Origin: Microbacterium sp. 70-16
GTDB lineage: Bacteria; Actinomycetota; Actinomycetes; Actinomycetales; Microbacteriaceae
NCBI RefSeq assembly: GCF_001898315.1
Contig: NZ_MKTQ01000029.1
Span: 173,402 to 237,401 of the forward strand
Direction of reading: 5' to 3'
DNA length: 64,000 nt
The position numbers and the translations under genes were made by a program. Positions 19,741 through 28,425 of the stretch are shown in pieces. Position 1 is the stretch's first letter, and each line of letters begins with the position of its first letter. Below the pieces are notes generated by a model that was not told where the DNA came from, ran no database searches, and saw only the letters and a program-made list of their open reading frames with translations.

Positions 19741-19785
19741 GTCCGTGAGCGTAGGCGCGACCCGGGGCATCCACACCCGCCTCCA

Positions 19786-19800
19786 TGTACATTCTGTACA
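19786..19800. promoter_or_regulatory. Operator-like TGTACA-TTC-TGTACA in gabT/pucR divergent region
   Basis: Two identical palindromic hexamers 3 nt apart between divergent starts 19740 and 19841. Confidence 0.55.
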
Positions 19801-19840
19801 CAGCGACAGACGTCGCGTACAAACGCACCGAGGTGGCACC

Positions 19841-21382
19841 ATGACCGATCCCCAGCCGACGCTGCGTGCTCTACTGGCCCGCCGCGAGCTCACCCTGCGT
19901 CTTGCCTCGCGCGAGGACGAGCTGGAGCCCGAAGCCCTCGACGAGCCGCTGCGGTGGGTGCACTCCTCTGACCTGATCGACCCGACGCCGTTCCTTGCCG
20001 ACGAACTGCTGCTGCTGACGACGGGGACGCAGTTCGTGGGCGTCGAAGAGGATGCCGACCGCTACCGCGAGTACGTCGCGCGGCTGCGCGCGCGGGGCGT
20101 GCGCGGGCTGGGGTTCGGCACCGAGGTTGTGCGCGAGGGCATCCCGGTGGGCCTTGCCGACGCCTGCCGCGACGCGCGGATGCCGCTGTTCGAGGTGCCG
20201 TACCGCACGCCGTTCATCGCGCTCGCACGGGCGAACGCCGAGGCGATCGCGGCCCAGGGGTACGCCCGACGCACCTGGGCGCTGTCGGCGCAGCGCGCGA
20301 TCTCGCTCGCCGCTCTTCGCCCCGACGGGCTCGCGGCGACGGTCGCCGAGCTCGCCCGGCAGCTGGGAGCCTGGGTGGGTCTGTTCGACGCGGCTGGCAC
20401 GCTGACACAGTCGTCCGCGGCGGAGGCGCCGGATGCCCCCGATTCCGACGCACTCGCGGCGCTGACGGCCGAGGCCGGCACCGTCTTGCGCCGCGGCGCC
20501 CGCGCCGCGTCGACGCTGGAGATCGCGGGGCAGCGCGTGACGCTGCAGACGCTGGGACGCGGCGGGCACCTGCGCGGACTCCTCGCGATCGTCGGCGCCG
20601 AGCTCGACCTCGAGGGCCGCAGCGTCGTGACCTCCGTCATCGCGATGGCGGGGCTCGCCCTCGAGCAGAACGTCGGACTCGACCGCGCGCGCACGGCGCT
20701 GCGAACGGGCCTGCTGCACGCGCTGCTCTCGAATGACCCGACGCTCGCGCGCCGCGTCTCGCGCGAGCTGTGGGGTGCTCTGCCGACCGCGCCCGTCGTG
20801 GTCGCGGTCGCCGCCGTCGCGCCGGCGCGGGCGGATGCCGCGGCGGACTGGCTCGAGCTGCGCGTCGCGGAGCGCCGCGGCGCGCTCTTCTACGCGCGCA
20901 GCTCGGAGGGTCTGGTCATCGTCCTGCCGGCGAGTGACAACGAGACGCTGGAGCAGTTGGCGGCGCTGTTCGACGCCGCCGTCGGGGCATCCGACCCCAC
21001 CGACTATCCCGCGTTCTCCCGCGCGCACACGCAAGCGGTCGCGGCGGTGCGACGCGCGGCATCCGGCACCGTCATGCTGTTCGCCGACACGACTGGCGGC
21101 GGCGTGCTCGCAGCCCTGGACACCCTGCAGGCGCGCGCCCTCGCCGACCGCCGGCTCGCGCCCCTGCGCGAGTACGATGCCGAACACGGCGCCGCGCTCA
21201 CCGCGACCGTCCGCAGGTGGCTCGAGCACGACGCCCGCATCGACGAGGCCGCGCAGGCTCTCGGCGTGCACCGCCACACCGTGCGGGCGCGCATCGCGCA
21301 GGCACAGCGACTACTCGGAGTCGACCTCACGTCCTTCCCTGCGCGCGCGGAGCTGTGGGCCGCCCTCGTCGCGACGGGTTGA
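19841..21382 (+). CDS. PucR-family transcriptional regulator
   Basis: N-terminal LRWVHSSDLIDPTPFLADELLLLTTG; C-terminal HTH VRRWLEHDARIDEAAQALGVHRHTVRARIAQAQRLLG. Confidence 0.92.
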   Translation: MTDPQPTLRALLARRELTLRLASREDELEPEALDEPLRWVHSSDLIDPTPFLADELLLLTTGTQFVGVEEDADRYREYVARLRARGVRGLGFGTEVVREGIPVGLADACRDARMPLFEVPYRTPFIALARANAEAIAAQGYARRTWALSAQRAISLAALRPDGLAATVAELARQLGAWVGLFDAAGTLTQSSAAEAPDAPDSDALAALTAEAGTVLRRGARAASTLEIAGQRVTLQTLGRGGHLRGLLAIVGAELDLEGRSVVTSVIAMAGLALEQNVGLDRARTALRTGLLHALLSNDPTLARRVSRELWGALPTAPVVVAVAAVAPARADAAADWLELRVAERRGALFYARSSEGLVIVLPASDNETLEQLAALFDAAVGASDPTDYPAFSRAHTQAVAAVRRAASGTVMLFADTTGGGVLAALDTLQARALADRRLAPLREYDAEHGAALTATVRRWLEHDARIDEAAQALGVHRHTVRARIAQAQRLLGVDLTSFPARAELWAALVATG

Positions 21383-21474
21383 GCGGCGTGGGGTGAACTC
21401 TTGGTGCCGTCTTGGTACGCGCATGGGTGGATAGTGGCTTGAGCGACGTGTACGCGTCGGGAAGAGGAGTCGAT

Positions 21475-22152
21475 GTGACCGTGCAGGCTCTGCCGCGGGC
21501 GCGGGTCCTCTACGTCGAGGACGACGCCGAGATCGCGGCGATGACCTCCGACGTGCTCGACGAGGTCTACGACGTCGTGCACGTGGTCGGAGGGCGCGAC
21601 GCGCTCGCACGGGCGCTGGCGGAGCGGTTCGACGTGATGGTCATCGACCGTCGCCTGCCCGACCTGGACGGCATCGCGCTGGTCGAGGCTGTGCGCACGG
21701 CACACATCACGACACCGGTTCTGCTGCTCACGGCTCTCGGCGCCGTCGCGGACCGCGTCGAGGGTCTGGATGCCGGGGCGAACGACTATCTTGTCAAGCC
21801 GTTCGACTTCGACGAACTGCTCGCCCGGCTGCGCGCCCTCGTACGGGGATACCGCCTGGATGGGCGACGACGCTCGCTCGGTGAGTGGGTCTTCCTGCCC
21901 GCTGCCTCGGTGGCCTACGGTCCGGGGGGCGAGCGGGTCGCGCTGACACCGACGGAGACGCGCCTGCTGGCGCTGCTCTCGGAGAGCCCCGAGCATGTCT
22001 TCAGCCGCGAAGAGATCCTGCGTGCCGTGTTCGACTCGGGCGACGCGCTCAGCTCGGTCGACACCTATGTCCACTACGTGCGGCGCAAGATGTCACCCGA
22101 CACGATCGAGACGGTTCGCGGAGTCGGGTACCGTGCGGCGGCGAGCCGATGA
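21475..22152 (+). CDS. OmpR-type response regulator
   Basis: RVLYVEDDAEIAAM...MVIDRRLPDLDGIAL...PVLLLTALG...DYLVKPFDFDELLARLRALVRG; winged-helix C-terminus. GTG start after gaagaggag. Confidence 0.92.
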   Translation: MTVQALPRARVLYVEDDAEIAAMTSDVLDEVYDVVHVVGGRDALARALAERFDVMVIDRRLPDLDGIALVEAVRTAHITTPVLLLTALGAVADRVEGLDAGANDYLVKPFDFDELLARLRALVRGYRLDGRRRSLGEWVFLPAASVAYGPGGERVALTPTETRLLALLSESPEHVFSREEILRAVFDSGDALSSVDTYVHYVRRKMSPDTIETVRGVGYRAAASR

Positions 22153-23114
22153 GCGCAGCGCGGGATGAGGCTCGGATCCGCACCGCCGCGCGACGCGTCG
22201 GTGCCTTCGTCGCCGTCGGCGCCACCGCGGTGATCGCCGCGGGCGTCGGCATCCTCGTCGCGGTGCTTCTGCTGACAGCCCGCCCGGATGACCATCACGG
22301 CGGCGCCGGGCATCCAGACCTGGACGGCGACCGCATCGTGGTCGACCTCGACGGGATCCTGCCCTGGGTGATCGTCCTCGGCGCGATCGGGGTGGTACTC
22401 CTGGCCGCCATCGCGTGGCTCGCCGCGCGTCGCTCTGTACGCCCGCTGGCCGATGCGCTCCGCCTGCAGCGCGCATTCGTGGCCGACGCGAGTCACGAGA
22501 TGCGCACACCGCTGACGGCACTCTCTGCGCGGGTGCAGACGCTGCAGCGACGACACGAGCGCGGCGATCCCCTCGGGCCCACGATCTCGGCACTGCGCAC
22601 CAACGTGGACGTCCTCGACGACGTGCTCGGTGACATGCTCCTCGCCGCGGAGGGCGTAGCCACTGGGGACGCGGGCGAGGTCACAGCGGCGTTCGAGTCC
22701 GCGGTGCGCACGGTGACGCCGCTCGCGGAGGCAGCCGACGTACAGCTCGCGGTGCACGCGGACGGCACGATGGCGGTACGGATGCCACAGACATCGCTCA
22801 TGCGGGTCTGCGTCGCCCTCCTCGACAACGCCATCCAGCATGCACCGGCCGGATCTACCGTGACCCTCGGCTCGGAGGCCGCCGGCGAGGCTGTACTGAT
22901 CCGGGTCTCCGACGAGGGTGCGGGTGTGCGCGACGACGACCGGGAGCGCATCTTCGACCGCTTCGCGAGGGGGTCCGAAGCGGGCCGCCGCCGCGGCTTC
23001 GGTCTGGGGCTCGCGCTGGTGCGCGACGCCGCCGTCGCAGCCGGCGGATCGGTCGCCATCGAGCACACCTCCCCCGCCGGGACGACCTTCCTCGTGACAC
23101 TCCCGAAGGCGTGA
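22149..23114 (+). CDS. Sensor histidine kinase
   Basis: FVADASHEMRTPLTALSARVQTL (H-box), ISDEGAGVRDDDRERIFDRFARGSEAGRRRGFGLGLALVRDAA; 4-nt overlap with regulator. Confidence 0.92.
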   Translation: MSAARDEARIRTAARRVGAFVAVGATAVIAAGVGILVAVLLLTARPDDHHGGAGHPDLDGDRIVVDLDGILPWVIVLGAIGVVLLAAIAWLAARRSVRPLADALRLQRAFVADASHEMRTPLTALSARVQTLQRRHERGDPLGPTISALRTNVDVLDDVLGDMLLAAEGVATGDAGEVTAAFESAVRTVTPLAEAADVQLAVHADGTMAVRMPQTSLMRVCVALLDNAIQHAPAGSTVTLGSEAAGEAVLIRVSDEGAGVRDDDRERIFDRFARGSEAGRRRGFGLGLALVRDAAVAAGGSVAIEHTSPAGTTFLVTLPKA

Positions 23115-23126
23115 TGCCACTCGGGG

Positions 23127-23909
23127 TCAGGCGGCGATCATCGACACCTCGACGCCGTGCGCCCAGCGCCGCACCGCGGCGTCCTCGGCAACGAGCATCC
23201 CGGCGGTGATGCCCGGTGCGCCGATCCAGGACACATCCGCCATACCGGCGACGACGCCCGCCGTGGCCCAGACATCCGCGGTGGTGAGGTCGGCGGCGAC
23301 GACCGTGGCACTGCGGACACCGATCGCGGGCCGCCCCGTCCGCGGGTCGACGATGTGCGCGCCGCGCTCGGCTGAGCCCGAGGTCGCGACGGCGCCGTCT
23401 CTGACATCCATGGTTGCCAGCACCGCCCCCTGGTGGTGCGGGTCGGCGATGCCGATGCGCCACGACCAGGTCGACTCGGGTGACGTCCACACCCGGACGT
23501 CACCCCCTGCCCCCACACCGACCGCCACGGCACCCGCAGCCCGCAACAGCGGCTCGAGGTGGCGGGCGCCCGCGCGATCGACGGCCCATCCCTTCACGTA
23601 GCCCGTCGGGTCGAAACCCCCGCGCCACGCTCCGTTGAACCGCCCCTCCGTCACCCCGCGAGCAGCCTCGCACGCGGCCGCGACCTCGCGCACGCGCGGG
23701 TCGGCCTGCGCGAGGCTGAGGGCGCCGCGACGGATGCGGGCGACATCGGACTCGGCCCGGAACGGTGAGAACACGCGCTCGATGTCGGCGATCTCGGCAG
23801 CGAAGCCCGCGACAGCGGCATCGGCCGTCACGGCGTCGACATGACCGATCAGGTGGACGCTGAACACCGTCCCCATGGACGGCACGGTCCAGACGCGGCG
23901 CTCGGTCAT
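23127..23909 (-). CDS. apbE: FAD:protein FMN transferase (ApbE)
   Basis: SMGTVFSVHLIG...ADIERVFSPFRAESDVARI...GFDPTGYVKGWAVDRAG...VGAGGDVRV...HIVDPRTGRPA. Confidence 0.92.
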   Translation of the reverse strand: MTERRVWTVPSMGTVFSVHLIGHVDAVTADAAVAGFAAEIADIERVFSPFRAESDVARIRRGALSLAQADPRVREVAAACEAARGVTEGRFNGAWRGGFDPTGYVKGWAVDRAGARHLEPLLRAAGAVAVGVGAGGDVRVWTSPESTWSWRIGIADPHHQGAVLATMDVRDGAVATSGSAERGAHIVDPRTGRPAIGVRSATVVAADLTTADVWATAGVVAGMADVSWIGAPGITAGMLVAEDAAVRRWAHGVEVSMIAA

Positions 23910-24436
23910 GCCGCGGCCTCGTCGAGTGCAGACTGCAGCGACTGCTGATACCCGTCGCTCGTGTACGTGGCTCCCGACACGAAGTCGATCTCGGCGGACT
24001 GCGCGTCGAGCGTCTCGGACACGAGGATGGGGATCGCCCGCGCATTGATCTGTCGGTCGCGCCCGTTTCCATCGGGGTAGTCCACGGCCTGCACATCCGT
24101 GATGAGGCCGCCAGCCACGGTGATCTGCACCTGCACCGGACCGTAGCGGGTGTTCACGGAGGATCCCGTGTACGTGCCGTCGGCGAGCGTCGCGGTGGAT
24201 GCCGACGTGCTCGACCCGGCAGTCGACTCGCTCGGCGTACTCGTGGCGGTCGGCGTAGTCGACGCACTCGGCGTACTCGTGGCGGTCGACGAACCCGACG
24301 TCGCAGCCGCGGCCGAGCCGACGGCAGTCGTGGCACCCTCCGACGCCACGACGGCATCGCCGAGCGAGGTGCGGTAGCTGAACAGCAGGACGAGTCCGCT
24401 GAGGGTCGCAAGGAGGCCGTAGACGATCTTCTTCAT
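23906..24436 (-). CDS. FMN-binding-domain protein, predicted extracytoplasmic
   Basis: N-terminal hydrophobic anchor, Ser/Thr-rich linker, FMN-bind domain with SGAT flavinylation motif (DFVSGATYTSDGYQQSLQSAL). Confidence 0.88.
   Translation of the reverse strand: MKKIVYGLLATLSGLVLLFSYRTSLGDAVVASEGATTAVGSAAAATSGSSTATSTPSASTTPTATSTPSESTAGSSTSASTATLADGTYTGSSVNTRYGPVQVQITVAGGLITDVQAVDYPDGNGRDRQINARAIPILVSETLDAQSAEIDFVSGATYTSDGYQQSLQSALDEAAA
24231..24288. repeat. Tandem repeat (22-bp identical unit, 36-bp period) in linker of FMN-binding protein
   Basis: ctcggcgtactcgtggcggtcg at 24231-24252 and 24267-24288. Confidence 0.8.
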
Positions 24437-24454
24437 GCTCTTCTCCGGTCGTCG

Positions 24455-25897
24455 TCAGTTCGTGAAGGATTCGGTGTGCACACGATCCGCTCGGATGCCT
24501 GCGGCAACGAGGTCGGCGCGCAACGCAGACATCCAGGGCAGCGGACCGCACACGAACACGTCGTAGTCCTCGAGGTCCGGCGCGAGGTGGCGGATGAGGT
24601 CCGTGCCGCGCCAGCCGGCGTGCGCAGTAGGCAGCCACGCCGAACCGTCTCGGCGGCGCGGGCCGACGAGCCGGAAGTGCCGCAGGCCGCGACGTCGCAC
24701 GAGGTCGGCGACGGCATCCTTACGCAGCGCATCCTCGTCGGCGTGGTCACGCGTCACGAGAATCGCCTCGCCGGGAGCGTAGGGCTCGGACTCGAGGATC
24801 GAGAGCAGAGGGGAGACGCCGGCCCCGGCCCCGAGCATCAGCAGCTTGCGCCCCTTGCGTGCGTCTCCTGTCATGTGGCCGAACGGCCCCTCGACGAGCA
24901 CCCGTGTGCCAGGCCGCAACGAGGCCAGCCGCTGCGTGCCGTCGCCGACCATCTTGGCCGCGACGACCAGTTCACCGCGCGACGGGTCGGTCGCGAGCGA
25001 CAGCGGATGTCCGCGCGTCCACCCGGCGCCGTCCAGGAAGCGCCAGACGAAGAACTGCCCGCCGCGCGCACCGAGCCGCTCCAGGCGCCGCCCCCGCATC
25101 CGCACGACGACACCCGAGGTGCCGTCACGGACCACCTGGTGCACCCGGATATCGTGACGCCACGAGCGCCAGAGCGGCGCGGCCACGCGGAAGAAGATGA
25201 CGGATGCCGCGACGACCGCCCACAGCGTCCACCAGTAGAGCGTCGCGAGCGGGTGTGTCAGGAAGTCCGCACCCGTCCACAGCATGTGCGGAATCGCGAG
25301 CCCGACCCCGAGGTAGCCGTAGAGGTGCAGCAGATGCCAGGACTCGTAGCGCAGGCGGCGGCGGGCGCGACGGATGCTCGTCGCGACGATCATCACAAGA
25401 AGCGCCGTGCCCGCCGTGGCGAGGAGCATCCCGGGATAGTTCCAGACGAAGTCCCATGCCTGCGCGAGCGGGTTCACGCCCGCCGTGACGGCGTAGCCGA
25501 GGACGAGCAGCACGATGTGCGCGAGGAGCAGCCAGAACGACCAGAAGCCGACCCAGCGATGCATGCGCGTGATCGCGTCACGGCCGAAGCCACGCTCGAA
25601 CAGCGGCACACGCGCCATCAGGAGCACCTGGTACAGAAGCAGATTGGCCGAGACGAGTCCCGTGATGCGGCCGAGCGTCGTGAGCGTCTCCCCTCCCCCG
25701 GCGAGAAGGCTCTGCACGCCGCCGCCGGCGACCCACAGCGCCGCCACGAACAAGCTTGTCGCCCAGATGACGACCGTCGCCGCAATGTTCCACTGCGCAC
25801 GCTGCGTGCCACGGGGCCGCGAGATGAGGGCCCGCGAGGTGGTCCGGTCTGTGGCGCCGGCGGAGACGAAGGGCGCAACGGGCGCGTGTGAGGTCAT
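24455..25897 (-). CDS. Ferric-reductase-like transmembrane / FNR-type oxidoreductase
   Basis: Polytopic N-terminus with WHLLHLYGYLGVGLAIPHMLWTG; C-terminal HPLSLATDPSRGELVVAAKMVGDGTQRL...KLLMLGAGAGVSPLLSILE. Confidence 0.9.
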   Translation of the reverse strand: MTSHAPVAPFVSAGATDRTTSRALISRPRGTQRAQWNIAATVVIWATSLFVAALWVAGGGVQSLLAGGGETLTTLGRITGLVSANLLLYQVLLMARVPLFERGFGRDAITRMHRWVGFWSFWLLLAHIVLLVLGYAVTAGVNPLAQAWDFVWNYPGMLLATAGTALLVMIVATSIRRARRRLRYESWHLLHLYGYLGVGLAIPHMLWTGADFLTHPLATLYWWTLWAVVAASVIFFRVAAPLWRSWRHDIRVHQVVRDGTSGVVVRMRGRRLERLGARGGQFFVWRFLDGAGWTRGHPLSLATDPSRGELVVAAKMVGDGTQRLASLRPGTRVLVEGPFGHMTGDARKGRKLLMLGAGAGVSPLLSILESEPYAPGEAILVTRDHADEDALRKDAVADLVRRRGLRHFRLVGPRRRDGSAWLPTAHAGWRGTDLIRHLAPDLEDYDVFVCGPLPWMSALRADLVAAGIRADRVHTESFTN

Positions 25898-25986
25898 CCC
25901 CTGAGCGTCGTGGGCGCATTCCCAGACGAGACCAAGAAACCGAGGCTCTCACCGATCGCATAGGAGATGCACGAGAGTCGGCGAGA

Positions 25987-26712
25987 TCAGCCGGCGGCCG
26001 TCCCGAAGATCGAGCCGACGAGGAACGTCGCCGCCAGTGCGATCGCGCCGCCGATCACGGTGCGGACGACCGCGCGGCCGCGCGGCGATCCGCCGATCCA
26101 GGCCGCGAGGTAGCCGGTGACGGCGAGCGCCAGCAGCACCGCGACGAACGTGGCCGCGATCCGAGTCGGGTGCGGCAGCAGCAGGATCGTCGCCATCGGC
26201 AGCAGCGCGCCGATGAAAAAGGCGAGGGCGGATGCCAGTGCCGCGTGCCACGGGCTCACGACGTCGTCCTGATCGATTCCCAACTCGATCGCGAGGTGCG
26301 CTTTGAGCGCGTCCTTCCCCGTCAGCTCGGTGGCGACGGCCGTGGCGGTCGCGTGCGACAGGCCCTGCTGCTCGTACAGGCCGACGAGCTCGGCAAGCTC
26401 GGCCTCGGGCTCCTCGGCGAGCTCGCGCCGCTCCTTCTCGATCAGGGCGTGCTCTGAGTCGCGCTGGCTCGACACCGACACGTACTCGCCGAGCGCCATC
26501 GAGATCGCGCCGCCGACGAGCGCGGCCGACCCCGCCAGCAGCACGGGCAGCACGTCCGACGTCGCGCTCGCGACACCGACGACCACGGCGGCGGTCGAGA
26601 CGATGCCGTCATTGGCGCCGAGCACGCCGGCGCGGAGCCAGTTCAGACGCTGGGCCAGACCCGGCCGGTGGGGTTCTCCCGCGTGCCCGCCGGGGGCGGT
26701 CTCTGTGGTCAT
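25987..26712 (-). CDS. VIT1/CCC1 family metal transporter
   Basis: RLNWLRAGVLGANDGIVSTAAVVVGVASA...GGAISMALGEYVSVSSQRDSE. Confidence 0.93.
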   Translation of the reverse strand: MTTETAPGGHAGEPHRPGLAQRLNWLRAGVLGANDGIVSTAAVVVGVASATSDVLPVLLAGSAALVGGAISMALGEYVSVSSQRDSEHALIEKERRELAEEPEAELAELVGLYEQQGLSHATATAVATELTGKDALKAHLAIELGIDQDDVVSPWHAALASALAFFIGALLPMATILLLPHPTRIAATFVAVLLALAVTGYLAAWIGGSPRGRAVVRTVIGGAIALAATFLVGSIFGTAAG

Positions 26713-26773
26713 GCTCCCACGCTAGGCGCGGCATTCCCGCGGCGCCAGCAAGGAGAGGCATCCCTCTGCGTCG

Positions 26774-28255
26774 TCAGGAGCGCGGCGCGTGCTCGTCGAG
26801 GAACTCGTACAGGTCGGTCGTGTCGACGCCCGGGAACGACCCCGTCGGGAGCGTCGCGAGCAGCGTGCGCGGCGTGCGCACGTTCGGCCAGGCCTGGTCG
26901 CGCCACTGCGTCTCGAGCTCGGCGGGCGCGCGCCGGCAGCACACCTCGACGGCGTGCCGCGAGACCCCGCGGTTGGTCGTCTCGCGCCCGAGGAACCACT
27001 TCGTGTCGTCGAAGCGCACCCCCACCGAGACCGAGTGCGCGCCCTCGCTGGATGCCTCGACGCGGGCCGTGCACCAGAACGTCCCGTTGCCCGTGTCGGT
27101 GTACTGGTAGTACGGGTTGAACTTGTCGGGGATGTCGAACACGACCCGGCTCGTCCAGCGCCGGCAGCACATCTGGCCTTCGATCGAGCCGAGCCGGTCA
27201 GACGGGAAGTTCACGTCGTCGTTCTCGTACGCCTTCGTGATCGTGCCCGACTCGTGCACCTTGAGGAAGTGCACGCGGATGCCGAGGTGCTGCGTCGCGA
27301 GGTTCGTGAACCGGTGCGCCGCCGTTTCGTACGAGACCGAGTACGTGTCGCGCAGGTCTTCGATCGACAGCGCGCGACGGGTCTTGGCCTCGCTCAGCGC
27401 GGGCACGGCGTGCTCTTCGGGGATCAGCAACGCGCCCGTCAGGTAGTTCGTCTCGACGCGCTGGCGCAGGAACTCGGCGTACGAGCGCGGCTCGGAGTGC
27501 CCGAGGATGCGGCTTGCGAGCGCCTGCAGCACGGCCGTGCGCGAATCGCCCTTGGCCGGCACCGTGCTCGACAGGTACAGCCGTCCGTTGCGCAGATCGG
27601 CGACGCTGCGCGTCGATGCCGGCAGGTCGGCGACGTAGTGCAGTGAGAACCCGAGGTGCGCGGCGATGTCCGACGCGGTGCGCTGGGTCAGCGGCCCGCC
27701 GGGGTGGTCGACGGCGCGCAGGATGCCCCGCGCATGCTCTTCGAGTTCGGGGAAGTAGTTGTCCTGCCGGCGCATGAGGTGACGCAGCTCGACGTTCGCG
27801 CGCCGCGCCTCTTCGGGCGTCGCCGAGCGCTCGTCGCCGAGCCGCTCGATCTCACCCTGCAAAGCGAGCAGGGCCCGCAGCGCATCGTCGGGGATGCTGC
27901 GGCCGATGCGGAACGGCGAGATGCCGAGCGCACGGAAGGTCTGCCCCTTCATGGCGCGCTCGAGCGCGATCTCGAGCGTCGCGCGCTCGTCGAGCGTCTC
28001 GGCCTCGAGCAACTGGTCGACGGTCGCGCCGAGCGCCTTCGCGATCGTGCGCAACAGCGTGAGCTTCGGCTCGCGCTTGCCGGTCTCGATCATCGACAGC
28101 TGGCTGGGCGCCCGTTCGACCGCCGCGGCGAGCTCATCGAGGGTCATCCCCCGCGCTGTGCGCAACTGGCGGATGCGGCGGCCGATCGTGAGCGCATCCG
28201 CATCCGGCTCGACGGGCTGCGACTCTGCCTGCCCGGTGATGTCGGTCATTGTCAT
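26774..28255 (-). CDS. ramB: RamB-like short-chain fatty-acyl transcriptional regulator (XRE HTH)
   Basis: IGRRIRQLRTARGMTLDELAAAVERAPSQLSMIETGKREPKLTLLRTIAKALG; C-terminal CCRRWTSRVVFDIPDKFNPYYQYTDTGNGTFWCTARVE; divergent from malate synthase. Confidence 0.85.
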   Translation of the reverse strand: MTMTDITGQAESQPVEPDADALTIGRRIRQLRTARGMTLDELAAAVERAPSQLSMIETGKREPKLTLLRTIAKALGATVDQLLEAETLDERATLEIALERAMKGQTFRALGISPFRIGRSIPDDALRALLALQGEIERLGDERSATPEEARRANVELRHLMRRQDNYFPELEEHARGILRAVDHPGGPLTQRTASDIAAHLGFSLHYVADLPASTRSVADLRNGRLYLSSTVPAKGDSRTAVLQALASRILGHSEPRSYAEFLRQRVETNYLTGALLIPEEHAVPALSEAKTRRALSIEDLRDTYSVSYETAAHRFTNLATQHLGIRVHFLKVHESGTITKAYENDDVNFPSDRLGSIEGQMCCRRWTSRVVFDIPDKFNPYYQYTDTGNGTFWCTARVEASSEGAHSVSVGVRFDDTKWFLGRETTNRGVSRHAVEVCCRRAPAELETQWRDQAWPNVRTPRTLLATLPTGSFPGVDTTDLYEFLDEHAPRS

Positions 28256-28425
28256 GACGGCGAGTGTGTCACAGATGCAGAAGATCGTCAAAACTTCACA
28301 GCGGTTTTGGTCATCCGAGGCGTGAATATTCACCCACAGTGGTCATACGCAGTTCGACCGACCCGGCAGATCGCTTCTGGAACAGCAGTTCGGAAGCGGA
28401 TGCCACGACACAGAAAGACAGGGCC

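Noticed and set aside
17873-19828. 651-aa minus-strand ORF over gabT and part of the amine oxidase gene
   Set aside because: Off-frame Arg-rich translation of two real genes.
24231-24288. Repeats considered as a CRISPR-like array
   Set aside because: Only two units, inside a coding Ser/Thr linker, short period, no cas genes.
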